A stretch of DNA of 6,662 bases from Akkermansia muciniphila (lineage in GTDB: Bacteria > Pseudomonadota > Gammaproteobacteria > Burkholderiales > Burkholderiaceae_C): assembly GCA_943327015.2 (NCBI GenBank), contig CALPVM020000139.1:1-6662 (forward strand). Direction: 5' to 3'. Under the pieces are notes generated by a model. It did not search any database. It had not been told where the DNA came from and saw only the letters and a list, made by a program, of their open reading frames with translations. Positions 1 to 5,815 of the stretch are shown here, one piece after another (the stretch's first letter is position 1; each line of letters opens with the position of its first letter). The position numbers and the translations under genes are program-made.

Positions 1-1185
1 TGGGCGCGCGCTGGCCACCAGATGGTGGTCGTTCCATCCGCGATGAGCGGCGAAACCAATCGTTTGCTCGGTTTAGCCAAAGAGCTGGCCCCAGCAAAAC
101 CGGGGGATGCCTATGCCCGTGAGCTGGATATGCTAGCTGCCACGGGCGAGCAAGCCTCCAGCGCTTTGTTGGCTATTGCGCTTCAGGCCGAAGGCATGGA
201 GTCTGTGAGTTACGCTGGTTGGCAGGTACCTATTCGTACCGATAGTTCACACACCAAAGCGCGTATTGAGTCGATTGATGATGTGCGTGTGCGAGCTGAC
301 TTATCTGCCGGGCGTGTAGTAATAGTGACAGGCTTTCAGGGTATCGATGAGCAAGGCAACATCACTACCTTGGGGCGTGGCGGTTCAGATACATCTGCTG
401 TGGCAGTAGCTGCCGCCATGAAGGCCGACGAGTGCCTGATTTACACCGATGTGGATGGTGTTTACACCACCGATCCGCGTGTGGTGCCTGAAGCCCGACG
501 TCTGCAGACAGTGAGCTTTGAGGAGATGCTTGAAATGGCATCCATGGGCTCCAAAGTACTGCAAATACGCTCTGTTGAGTTTGCCGGCAAGTTCAAGGTG
601 CCGTTGCGGGTGTTGAGTAGCTTTACCCCGTGGGACATTGATATTAACGAAGAAGCCAAATCTGGCACCCTGATTACTTTTGAGGAAGATGAAAACATGG
701 AACAAGCCATTGTTTCGGGTATAGCTTTTAACCGTGACGAAGCCAAAATCTCTGTGCTGGGCGTGCCTGACCGCCCTGGCATTGCTTACCAAATTCTGGG
801 GGCAGTAGCCGATGCCAATATTGAGGTGGATGTCATTATTCAAAACCTCAGCAAAGATGGTAAAACTGACTTTAGCTTTACCGTAAATCGTGGTGAATTT
901 GCAAAAGCCATGGAATTGCTCAAGGCCAAAGTTTTACCTAGCTTGGGTGCGCAAGAAGTGGTGGGTGACACCAAAATATGTAAAGTATCGATTGTAGGCA
1001 TTGGTATGCGCAGCCATGTGGGTGTTGCAAGCAAGATGTTCCGCGTGCTAAGCGAAGAAGGCATCAATATACAAATGATTTCAACTTCGGAAATCAAGAC
1101 CTCCGTGGTGATTGATGAAAAGTATATGGAGCTGGCTGTTCGCTCTTTGCATAAAGCTTTTGATCTTGATCAGCCCAATGTTTGA
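1..1185 (+). CDS. lysC: Aspartate kinase (aspartokinase), 5'-truncated by window edge
   Basis: Cytoplasmic enzyme that phosphorylates L-aspartate, the first committed step to lysine, threonine, methionine and diaminopimelate. The reading frame is open from base 1 (W-A-R-A-G-H-Q before the first visible Met at 22), so that Met is internal. Roughly 28 N-terminal residues, including the KxGGTS nucleotide-binding motif, should lie upstream. Visible parts are the VVVPSAMSGETNR segment, the GRGGSDTSA loop (about bases 376-402), the YTDVDGVYTTDPR kinase motif (about 441-480), and two C-terminal ACT domains (about 700-880 and 975-1140) with the SVLGVPDRPGIA and MISTSEIKTSVVI signatures. Such ACT pairs bind lysine and/or threonine for feedback inhibition. 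It is a stand-alone monofunctional kinase with no homoserine dehydrogenase fusion. It ends 37 nt before tRNA-Ser. The family is certain. The allosteric effector cannot be read from sequence alone. Confidence 0.97.
   Translation, partial: WARAGHQMVVVPSAMSGETNRLLGLAKELAPAKPGDAYARELDMLAATGEQASSALLAIALQAEGMESVSYAGWQVPIRTDSSHTKARIESIDDVRVRADLSAGRVVIVTGFQGIDEQGNITTLGRGGSDTSAVAVAAAMKADECLIYTDVDGVYTTDPRVVPEARRLQTVSFEEMLEMASMGSKVLQIRSVEFAGKFKVPLRVLSSFTPWDIDINEEAKSGTLITFEEDENMEQAIVSGIAFNRDEAKISVLGVPDRPGIAYQILGAVADANIEVDVIIQNLSKDGKTDFSFTVNRGEFAKAMELLKAKVLPSLGAQEVVGDTKICKVSIVGIGMRSHVGVASKMFRVLSEEGINIQMISTSEIKTSVVIDEKYMELAVRSLHKAFDLDQPNV
682..699 (+). promoter_or_regulatory. Possible internal ribosome binding site and ATG for an aspartokinase beta subunit
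   Basis: A GAGGA element at 682-686 lies 10 nt before an in-frame ATG at 697-699, whose product would start MEQAIVSGIAF. This is the linker just before the first ACT domain. Corynebacterium and Bacillus aspartokinases make a separate regulatory beta subunit from an internal start at the equivalent place; the corynebacterial one begins MEEAV from memory. The product here would be 162 residues ending at 1185, containing only the ACT domains. The purine-rich stretch also encodes Glu-Glu-Asp-Glu, so it could be coincidental. Confidence 0.4.
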
Positions 1186-1211
1186 AAAATTGCTTAATTA
1201 CGTGCGATAAT
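1182..1211 (+). promoter_or_regulatory. Putative sigma-70 promoter of tRNA-Ser
   Basis: A -35 element TTGAAA (1182-1187) overlaps the lysC stop codon. After 18 nt comes a -10 element GATAAT (1206-1211) preceded by TGC, an extended -10. The predicted start, about base 1218, leaves a leader of only a few bases before the mature tRNA 5' end at 1223, as is common for tRNA genes. Read-through from lysC may also contribute. Confidence 0.6.
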
Positions 1212-1222
1212 ATTGTTTTGCT

Positions 1223-1315
1223 GGAAACGTGACCGAGTGGCCGAAGGTGCTCCCCTGCTAAGGGAGTATGGGGTGTAGAGCCTCATCGAGGGTTCGAATC
1301 CCTCCGTTTCCGCCA
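1223..1315 (+). tRNA. tRNA-Ser (anticodon GCU)
   Basis: Class II tRNA with a full cloverleaf read by eye. The acceptor stem is GGAAACG (1223-1229) with CGTTTCC (1305-1311), discriminator G1312 and an encoded CCA at 1313-1315. The anticodon stem CTCCC/GGGAG (1250-1254, 1262-1266) encloses the loop CTGCTAA, with anticodon GCT at 1257-1259. A long variable arm (about 1267-1287, with a 5-bp stem 1269-1273/1281-1285) and the T arm GAGGG-TTCGAAT-CCCTC (1288-1304) follow. The long variable arm and the anticodon identify tRNA-Ser reading AGC and AGU codons. Confidence 0.97.
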
Positions 1316-1321
1316 ATAGTT

Positions 1322-1351
1322 AAAAAAACCGACTCAAGAGTCGGTTTTTTT
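1322..1351. terminator. Bidirectional rho-independent terminator
   Basis: Seven A, then CCGACTCAAGAGTCGG, then seven T. The GC-rich arms 1329-1334 and 1339-1344 are perfectly complementary around a small CAAG loop. Because the hairpin is flanked by A7 on one side and T7 on the other, it can terminate the + strand tRNA transcript (6 nt after its CCA) and the - strand operon that ends at 1359. Confidence 0.92.
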
Positions 1352-1358
1352 ATGAGCG

Positions 1359-2354
1359 TTACGCTGCGCCTCGTCCTTTCTGGCTGGCAAAGTACACCAC
1401 TTTGCGAGCGCGCATCACATCCCCCAAGGGCCGATGAGCAGCCATGGCTTGCCATGGGTCAAAAACGCTTGCTTCTGCTTTGGTGGCAAATTCACGGGCT
1501 TGCGTAGTGGTGGTATCTTGTTTGGGCAAGGTAAGCCGCGCCACGGTCGTATAGGGGGTAGGCCAGTTCACCGATGCATCTTCAATGGGCGTGAGCTTTT
1601 CATTGACGAATGGCTGTAACTGTAAATCCCATTGCAGACTTTGGCGTGCCAGACGGCCAGAAAAATCGGCGTCCCAATCGCCCTGAATGCCTGTGAGTGG
1701 AATACGGTTGGAGGGAGCGGGCACCAATCGTACACGTGCAGCGTAGGGTCCGCAGGCAATGGGTGCTGCGCTGAACATGGTGGTGTCCGCAAAACCTGTA
1801 AATGGTTTGCTCACGGTTTTGAACATTTTTGCAATTTTCCAGGTGCCACGAATCACGCCATATTTGCCCAGCATGTACTTGAGCAATGCGCCGCCACCTT
1901 TGGCTGCAGCCATGACAAAGTCTACAAATTCATCACTTTTAGGAAAGGCAAATTGTTCCTGGTTAATAAGGGCAAAGTCTTGGCTTACAGCTGGGCCATT
2001 GCCCAAAGCGGAGTCACCCTGAACCCCCAACACCCGAAATGCAAAACCACGAATGTCGGGGATGCGATCAGAGGCTTTGTCTACGCCACCGTTGGATAAT
2101 CGAACCCAAACTTCAAACTTGCCGCGTTTGGCAAACAGGCCGTGGCGGGCGAATTCCGGCAGGTCGACCAGAACATCTAGCTGACCTTGTGCGGCAGTAA
2201 TTTGTTTGCGGTGCAGGGCACGGCCTGTGCCGTGTTTTTTCGATTTGCGCGCTTGCAGTTCGGCAAATTGTTTGCCATATTGCTCAAAACGCTGTGCTTC
2301 GTCAGGAGCAATGCGTTCTTTCCAATCGGTAGAAGGGGTGAGTTCGTTTTTCAT
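1359..2354 (-). CDS. Short catalase-family heme protein (catalase-like/peroxidase)
   Basis: Protein of 331 residues with the catalase core fold signature but far shorter than classical catalases (about 480 or more residues), resembling the y4iL/SrpA-like group. Visible landmarks are G-R-A-L-H48-R-K, matching the distal His region; V-R-L-S-N and D-I-R-G-F (100-104), matching the VRFS and DPRGF segments; Q-D-F-A-L-I-N131, matching the distal Asn; and R317-K-V-V-Y321, whose RxxxY spacing fits the proximal heme Tyr ligand. No signal peptide is seen, so it is probably cytoplasmic. Expected activity is H2O2 disproportionation or heme-peroxidase chemistry. The open frame extends upstream to 2564, but that part overlaps the BLUF gene in another frame. 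The ATG at 2354 lies 1 nt after the BLUF stop and there is no strong Shine-Dalgarno, so translational coupling is likely. It is the last gene before the terminator. Confidence 0.88.
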   Translation of the reverse strand: MKNELTPSTDWKERIAPDEAQRFEQYGKQFAELQARKSKKHGTGRALHRKQITAAQGQLDVLVDLPEFARHGLFAKRGKFEVWVRLSNGGVDKASDRIPDIRGFAFRVLGVQGDSALGNGPAVSQDFALINQEQFAFPKSDEFVDFVMAAAKGGGALLKYMLGKYGVIRGTWKIAKMFKTVSKPFTGFADTTMFSAAPIACGPYAARVRLVPAPSNRIPLTGIQGDWDADFSGRLARQSLQWDLQLQPFVNEKLTPIEDASVNWPTPYTTVARLTLPKQDTTTTQAREFATKAEASVFDPWQAMAAHRPLGDVMRARKVVYFASQKGRGAA

Positions 2355-2355
2355 G

Positions 2356-2778
2356 TTAGGCACGTCCAATGATCGATGCGGTTGCCATGAGTTCTTCAAG
2401 TAGTGCCAGCGATACTTTGCCGGATACAGAGTAGGGGTCAAGCTCCGGGCGCTCAGCATATTTAAGCAAAATGCTGGCATTGATTTTTGACATATTGACC
2501 TGGCCCATACTCCAGCCGCCAAAGCGGCGTTCGGTAATTTCTTCGTAATGCAGCAGTACCACATCTTTATGGCGCGGGTCTTTTTGAATATGGCTGTAAA
2601 GCTCGCTCACGGCGTTGCGTCCACCTTCAATCGCTTGCAGAAATATACCGCCGCCGTAGCACAAAATACCCGTAATGCCGCAGCTGGGGTTGTACTGGCG
2701 AGACTGGGACAAAATGTCTTCAATCGAATCGATGTGCGAATTAACCGCACGGCTAGCATAAAGTAAACGAACAAGCAT
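2356..2778 (-). CDS. Stand-alone BLUF-domain blue-light photoreceptor
   Basis: Protein of 140 residues. Residues 1 to about 95 form a BLUF domain, which binds FAD and senses blue light by rearranging hydrogen bonds around the flavin. The key residues are all in place: Tyr7 (L-L-Y-A-S), Asn30 (Y-N-P-S-C-G-I-T-G), Gln48 (F-L-Q-A-I-E-G), Trp89 and Met91 (F-G-G-W-S-M-G). These line up with Y21, N45, Q63, W104 and M106 of AppA. The remaining 45 or so residues form a short C-terminal cap, as in PixD or BlsA, with no output enzyme domain, so signalling probably goes through a protein partner. AAAGG lies about 8 nt upstream of the ATG. The gene starts 4 nt after folE and its stop is 1 nt before the catalase-like gene, implying co-expression with both. 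Confidence 0.95.
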   Translation of the reverse strand: MLVRLLYASRAVNSHIDSIEDILSQSRQYNPSCGITGILCYGGGIFLQAIEGGRNAVSELYSHIQKDPRHKDVVLLHYEEITERRFGGWSMGQVNMSKINASILLKYAERPELDPYSVSGKVSLALLEELMATASIIGRA

Positions 2779-2782
2779 GATT

Positions 2783-3484
2783 TCAGCCTTTGCGGGGTAT
2801 AAGGGATAAGAATTCGCGACGCAGATTAGAGTCTTTCAGGAAGACACCGCGCATGACAGAGTTAATCATTTTGCTGTCCATATCTTTAACGCCGCGCCAG
2901 GCCATGCAATAGTGGCTGGCTTCCATCACTATTGCCAGTCCATCAGGTTGGGTTTTTTCCTGAATCAGGTCTGCCAGTTGGACAACGGCTTCCTCTTGAA
3001 TTTGGGGGCGGCACATGACCCATTCTGCCAGTCTTGCGTATTTAGATAGGCCAATGACATTCGTGTGTTCGTTGGGCAATACACCAATCCAGATTTTTCC
3101 AATGACTGGACAAAAGTGATGGCTGCAGGCGCTACGCACCGTGATGGGACCCACAATCATGAGCTCATTAAGGTGCTCGGCATTAGGAAATTCGGTGATG
3201 TTCGGTCCTGACAAGTAGCGCCCTTTGAACACTTCTTGTAAATACATTTTGGCAACCCGGCGCGCCGTGTTATCGGTATTGTGATCGCTGTCGGTATCAA
3301 TGACTAAGCTGCTGAGAACGCCTTTCATTTTTTGCTCGACTTCATTGAGCAGTAATTCAAGTTCGCCGGGTTGGATAAACTGTGCTATGTTGTCATTGGC
3401 ATGAAAGCGCTTGCGGGCCGCTTTGATGCGTTCGCGAATTTTGACGGAAACCGGGGTTCCCTCATCATTGTCAGGTTGGCTCAT
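2783..3484 (-). CDS. folE: GTP cyclohydrolase I
   Basis: Protein of 233 residues that converts GTP to 7,8-dihydroneopterin triphosphate plus formate, the entry step to folate and tetrahydropterins; cytoplasmic and normally a homodecamer. The N-terminal ~45 residues are polar and basic. The core has T-A-R-R-V-A-K-M (73-80), the zinc/catalytic motif C120-S-H-H123-F-C-P, G-L-S-K148, R-P-Q-I-Q-E164 (the GTP-binding Glu) and H-Y-C193-M-A-W-R197-G-V. Cys120, His123 and Cys193 match the zinc ligands and His122 the catalytic His of E. coli FolE. The usual C-E-H-H is C-S-H-H here and a second Cys (125) follows, marking a divergent subgroup. It starts 47 nt after clsB behind a candidate promoter and palindrome, with no clear Shine-Dalgarno. 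It heads the tight folE-BLUF-catalase run, which suggests a specialised rather than the only housekeeping copy (inference). Confidence 0.95.
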   Translation of the reverse strand: MSQPDNDEGTPVSVKIRERIKAARKRFHANDNIAQFIQPGELELLLNEVEQKMKGVLSSLVIDTDSDHNTDNTARRVAKMYLQEVFKGRYLSGPNITEFPNAEHLNELMIVGPITVRSACSHHFCPVIGKIWIGVLPNEHTNVIGLSKYARLAEWVMCRPQIQEEAVVQLADLIQEKTQPDGLAIVMEASHYCMAWRGVKDMDSKMINSVMRGVFLKDSNLRREFLSLIPRKG

Positions 3485-3498
3485 GGATAAAAATGGTT

Positions 3499-3527
3499 AG
3501 TAATGCAAGTTTGATATTAACAGTCAA
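3499..3527 (-). promoter_or_regulatory. Candidate promoter for folE-BLUF-catalase
   Basis: On the - strand, TTGACT (3527-3522) is followed by a 17-nt spacer and ATTACT (3504-3499), the latter preceded by TGC, an extended -10. The -35 matches the consensus at five of six positions; the -10 is weak. The start site would fall near 3492, leaving a leader of only about 8 nt. That fits the missing Shine-Dalgarno of folE. By-eye call only. Confidence 0.4.
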
Positions 3528-3539
3528 AAACTTAATATC
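3513..3539. repeat. Perfect 8-bp inverted repeat, possible operator upstream of folE
   Basis: GATATTAA (3513-3520) and TTAATATC (3532-3539) are perfect inverted copies separated by 11 nt. The repeat spans the clsB stop codon and encloses the candidate -35 of folE. AT-rich arms and no following T run make an intrinsic terminator unlikely. A dimeric repressor or activator site is the simplest reading, but the binding protein is unknown. Confidence 0.45.
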
Positions 3540-4755
3540 GCTGTCCGGTTAGAAACAAACTTAGTCTCATTAGTCCATACGCAATAAAGTCAAGGACTTT
3601 ATGAATGAAAGGTCGATTGGAAAATATGCTTTGTTCTACCAAAACTCCGTTGGTTTGAATCGCCTCCTGCAGTTTATTGCGGAGAATGGATGCAAAGTGG
3701 GGGCTCTTTACCATAATGTTGGCTTCGCGTGCCAGTAACAGGCTCAGCGGATCGAGGTTGGAAGACCCCACTGTAGCCCAGCGCTCGTCAATGACGGCAA
3801 CTTTGGCATGTAAAAAGCCGCTGGAATATTCATAAATCTGTACACCTGCAGAAAGCATTGCACTATACACCGGACGTGATGCGTGGTACTGCATGAAATA
3901 TTCGTACCGGCCATGTAGTAGCAAGCGCACCCGAACGCCCCGTTTGGCGGCATGAATGAGTGCGTTACGAATTTTTCTGCCGGGCAGAAAATAGGCATTT
4001 GCAATCAAGACTTCTTTTTGCGCTTCGCCAATGGCTTTACGGTAAGCGCGTTCTATGCGACTGCGGTTCAGAAAATTGTCACGTAGTACCAATGCGGCCT
4101 GCATGGTTTCGGGCATTGTGCTTTTGGGCGCATGCAGGTCAGTGCTGATTGTAGAGCTGGAGACTTGTTTGGCCTCTTGTAACGTTTGCCGCACGTTGGC
4201 TATGTGCAATTGGCGTAAATCCATTGCTAGCTCTAAGCGTGCCCAAAACTGCAGCATAAGCCGATGGGCCTCTTGTACCAAGGGGCCCTGTACTTTGACG
4301 GCAAAATCAAAACGTGCTGATTCTTGGGTGCCATGGTTGGGGTCCTCAAAATCGTTCAGGATATTGATGCCGCCGCAAAAAAGAGTATTTTGGTCTATGA
4401 CACACAATTTTCTGTGCAACCTGCGCCATTGCATTGGAACCAGATACCCTAGTCTGCCTAAGGGGGAGTACTGGTGCCAACGTATGCCAGTTTCGGCAAA
4501 CAGTTGAACCCAGTTTGCTGGTATGTTGGTCGTGCCTATGCCGTCCATTACCAGATAAATTCTTATGCCCCGTTTGGCTGCACGTACCAATGCTGCCGCT
4601 ATAGCATTGCCCGTTGCGTCAAAATGAAAGATGTAGGTCTCTAACCGGACTTCTTGGGAGCAAGCGTCAATAGAGCTTATTAGTGCAGGAAAAAACTGTG
4701 CACCATTTTGCAGTAATTCAATATGATGGCCACCTTTGAATTGCGTAACGCCCAC
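3532..4755 (-). CDS. clsB: Cardiolipin synthase, phospholipase D family (ClsB type)
   Basis: Protein of 407 residues that should transfer a phosphatidyl group to make cardiolipin from phosphatidylglycerol or a related donor at the inner membrane. Two HKD catalytic motifs are intact: H114-R-K116-L-C-V-I-D121, followed by G-G-I-N, and H316-A-K318-V-A-V-I-D323, followed by G-S-S-N. The N-terminus (I-E-L-L-Q-N-G-A-Q-F-F-P-A) and the length fit E. coli ClsB (YbhO), and there is no N-terminal transmembrane pair as in ClsA. The C-terminal ~25 residues are hydrophobic and may attach to the membrane. The start is GTG at 4755 with GGA about 6 nt upstream, supported by family-like sequence immediately after it. 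It follows the YbhP-like gene by 11 nt, the same pairing and order as in the enterobacterial ybhP-clsB-ybhN operon. No YbhN follows here; folE comes next instead. Confidence 0.92.
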   Translation of the reverse strand: MGVTQFKGGHHIELLQNGAQFFPALISSIDACSQEVRLETYIFHFDATGNAIAAALVRAAKRGIRIYLVMDGIGTTNIPANWVQLFAETGIRWHQYSPLGRLGYLVPMQWRRLHRKLCVIDQNTLFCGGINILNDFEDPNHGTQESARFDFAVKVQGPLVQEAHRLMLQFWARLELAMDLRQLHIANVRQTLQEAKQVSSSTISTDLHAPKSTMPETMQAALVLRDNFLNRSRIERAYRKAIGEAQKEVLIANAYFLPGRKIRNALIHAAKRGVRVRLLLHGRYEYFMQYHASRPVYSAMLSAGVQIYEYSSGFLHAKVAVIDERWATVGSSNLDPLSLLLAREANIMVKSPHFASILRNKLQEAIQTNGVLVEQSIFSNRPFIHKVLDFIAYGLMRLSLFLTGQRY

Positions 4756-4766
4756 AGGTGTTCCGT

Positions 4767-5495
4767 TTAAAATTCAAAAGCAGCAACTAGCGGCAGGTGG
4801 TCAGACATACGCCACCACGGTCGTCCACGGGGTACAGTGACACCAACCGGTTGCATGCCGCGCACAAATACATGGTCAAGTTGCAACAAGGGCAATAGTG
4901 ACGGAAATGTGGGGGAGTAATTTTGCCCGCTCGATACCAAGCCTAAAGAGGCCAGTGCTTGCGGTACCCAGTTGTTCCATTCGTTAAAGTCACCTGCAAC
5001 CACCAGAGGGGCATCCATTGGTACTTCACGTTCGATAAATCGCTGCAGTTGTGCTACTTGGCGTATCCGGCTAGCACGAATTAACCCAAGGTGTACCACC
5101 ACCACATGCACGGGACGGTTATGTACCAGCACTTCGCAATGCAAAAGACCGCGTTGCTCAAAACGATGGTCTGACATGTCTTCGTGCTGGTCTTTTAAAA
5201 CCTTCCAGCGCGTGAGCATTGCGTTACCGTGTTCTCCATGCCGTGTTATGGCGTTGGTACGGTACACAGAGGCATATCCTTGGGGTGCCAGATAGTCTGC
5301 TTGCGGCAATTCGGGCCAATGATCAAAAAAAGCCGCATCGGTACGGTGCTCTTTACAAACCTCTTGTAGGCACACAATGTCGGCATCTAGTTGCTCTACA
5401 GCATGACCGAGGTTGTGAATTTCCAATCGGCGTATGGGTCCAACGCCTTGCACACCCTTATGGATGTTATAGGTGGCTACACGAAGTAATGCCAT
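4767..5495 (-). CDS. ybhP: Endonuclease/exonuclease/phosphatase-fold protein, YbhP-like
   Basis: Protein of 242 residues with the metal-dependent endonuclease/exonuclease/phosphatase fold shared by AP endonucleases, DNase I and inositol-phosphate phosphatases. Active-site motifs in order are T-Y-N10-I-H-K-G, L-Q-E45 (metal-binding Glu), V-H135-L-G, G-D169-F-N171-E-W, L-D207-H-V-F and S231-D-H233-L-P-L. The set is complete, so the enzyme is probably active. The physiological substrate is unknown. Adjacency to clsB favours a phosphodiester or phospholipid-related role over DNA repair (inference). No signal peptide is apparent. The ATG at 5495 is chosen because family sequence (LRVATYNIHKG) begins directly after it. 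Its Shine-Dalgarno is poor, and it lies 12 nt after the PsiF-like gene. Confidence 0.9.
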   Translation of the reverse strand: MALLRVATYNIHKGVQGVGPIRRLEIHNLGHAVEQLDADIVCLQEVCKEHRTDAAFFDHWPELPQADYLAPQGYASVYRTNAITRHGEHGNAMLTRWKVLKDQHEDMSDHRFEQRGLLHCEVLVHNRPVHVVVVHLGLIRASRIRQVAQLQRFIEREVPMDAPLVVAGDFNEWNNWVPQALASLGLVSSGQNYSPTFPSLLPLLQLDHVFVRGMQPVGVTVPRGRPWWRMSDHLPLVAAFEF

Positions 5496-5507
5496 GGCGC
5501 AGGGGGG

Positions 5508-5753
5508 TTAGCCACCAACGGCATCTTTGGTGCACTTTTTGACATTGCTGTTTTTAGCGGCGCCCGCGAGCTTTTTCTCGGTGGCGGCTAATTCGCATTT
5601 TTCAGTGGCTAAGCGCTCGCATTTTTTTAAAAAGGACGTTTTTGCAGCACCTGCCAGCTTTTTCTCAGTGGCTTGTGCATTGCAGGTGGCTTCTTGGGCA
5701 AATGCGCCAGTGCTTAGCAATGTGGCAAGGATGAGTGCGAGTGGTTTTTTCAT
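5508..5753 (-). CDS. Small exported PsiF-repeat protein
   Basis: Protein of 81 residues with a Sec signal peptide: Lys2-Lys3, a hydrophobic stretch 4-14 and likely cleavage after A-F-A19. The mature part of about 62 residues is two 29-residue repeats (24-52 and 53-81) with 17 identical positions. Both contain A-T-E-K-K-L-A-G-A-A-K and Cys residues 21 apart (C24/C45 and C53/C74). This matches the PsiF repeat (C, K-x-L-x-G, K/R, C) of the E. coli phosphate-starvation-inducible protein PsiF, whose molecular function is unknown. Four Cys in an exported protein suggest one disulfide per repeat (inference). No Pho-box-like direct repeats are visible upstream, so phosphate control is not supported here. 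It sits between the exported peroxidase and the YbhP-like gene. Confidence 0.8.
   Translation of the reverse strand: MKKPLALILATLLSTGAFAQEATCNAQATEKKLAGAAKTSFLKKCERLATEKCELAATEKKLAGAAKNSNVKKCTKDAVGG
5511..5684 (-). repeat. Two 87-nt tandem coding repeats in the PsiF-like gene
   Basis: Unit 1 spans 5598-5684 and unit 2 spans 5511-5597. They encode the two 29-residue PsiF repeats. The stretches centred on CTTTTTCTC remain nearly identical at the DNA level while the ends have diverged, consistent with an internal duplication. Confidence 0.7.
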
Positions 5754-5785
5754 GGCAATTGCAGTAGTTAAATATTTGTGGGATA

Positions 5786-5815
5786 AGCATAGCGCTTACT
5801 TGAGGGCTTTTTCAA
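5786..5815 (-). promoter_or_regulatory. Possible internal promoter for the PsiF-like gene
   Basis: On the - strand, TTGAAA (5815-5810) lies 18 nt before TATGCT (5791-5786), inside and just past the 3' end of the peroxidase gene. A start near 5779 would give a leader of about 26 nt. The -10 matches the consensus at four of six positions. Read-through from the peroxidase gene is an equally good explanation for expression. Confidence 0.3.

Noticed and set aside
385..1097. Open frames of 85-152 codons on the - strand opposite lysC
   Set aside because: They lie wholly antisense to a certain gene, show no recognisable motif and have the low-complexity look of antisense reads.
1442..1457. Two CCATGG copies 4 nt apart
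   Set aside because: Inside the conserved end of the catalase-like coding region (W-Q-A-M); short and explained by codons.
1632..2099. 155-codon + strand frame opposite the catalase-like gene
   Set aside because: No recognisable domain and entirely antisense to a gene with clear family motifs.
2355..2564. 70-residue N-terminal extension of the catalase-like frame upstream of 2354
   Set aside because: It overlaps the BLUF gene in another frame, has no catalase-like sequence, and the ATG at 2354 gives a natural N-terminus right after the BLUF stop.
3485..3531. LitR-type (TGTATA-like) operator upstream of folE
   Set aside because: The only palindrome there has GATATTAA arms with an 11-nt spacer, which does not match that site.
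4055..4507. 150-codon + strand frame opposite clsB
   Set aside because: Antisense to both-HKD-motif coding sequence; its Cys/Arg/Ser-rich composition is typical of a shadow frame.
5755..5762. GCAATTGC palindrome just before the PsiF-like ATG
   Set aside because: Only 8 bp, single, and not placed relative to a convincing promoter; chance is sufficient.
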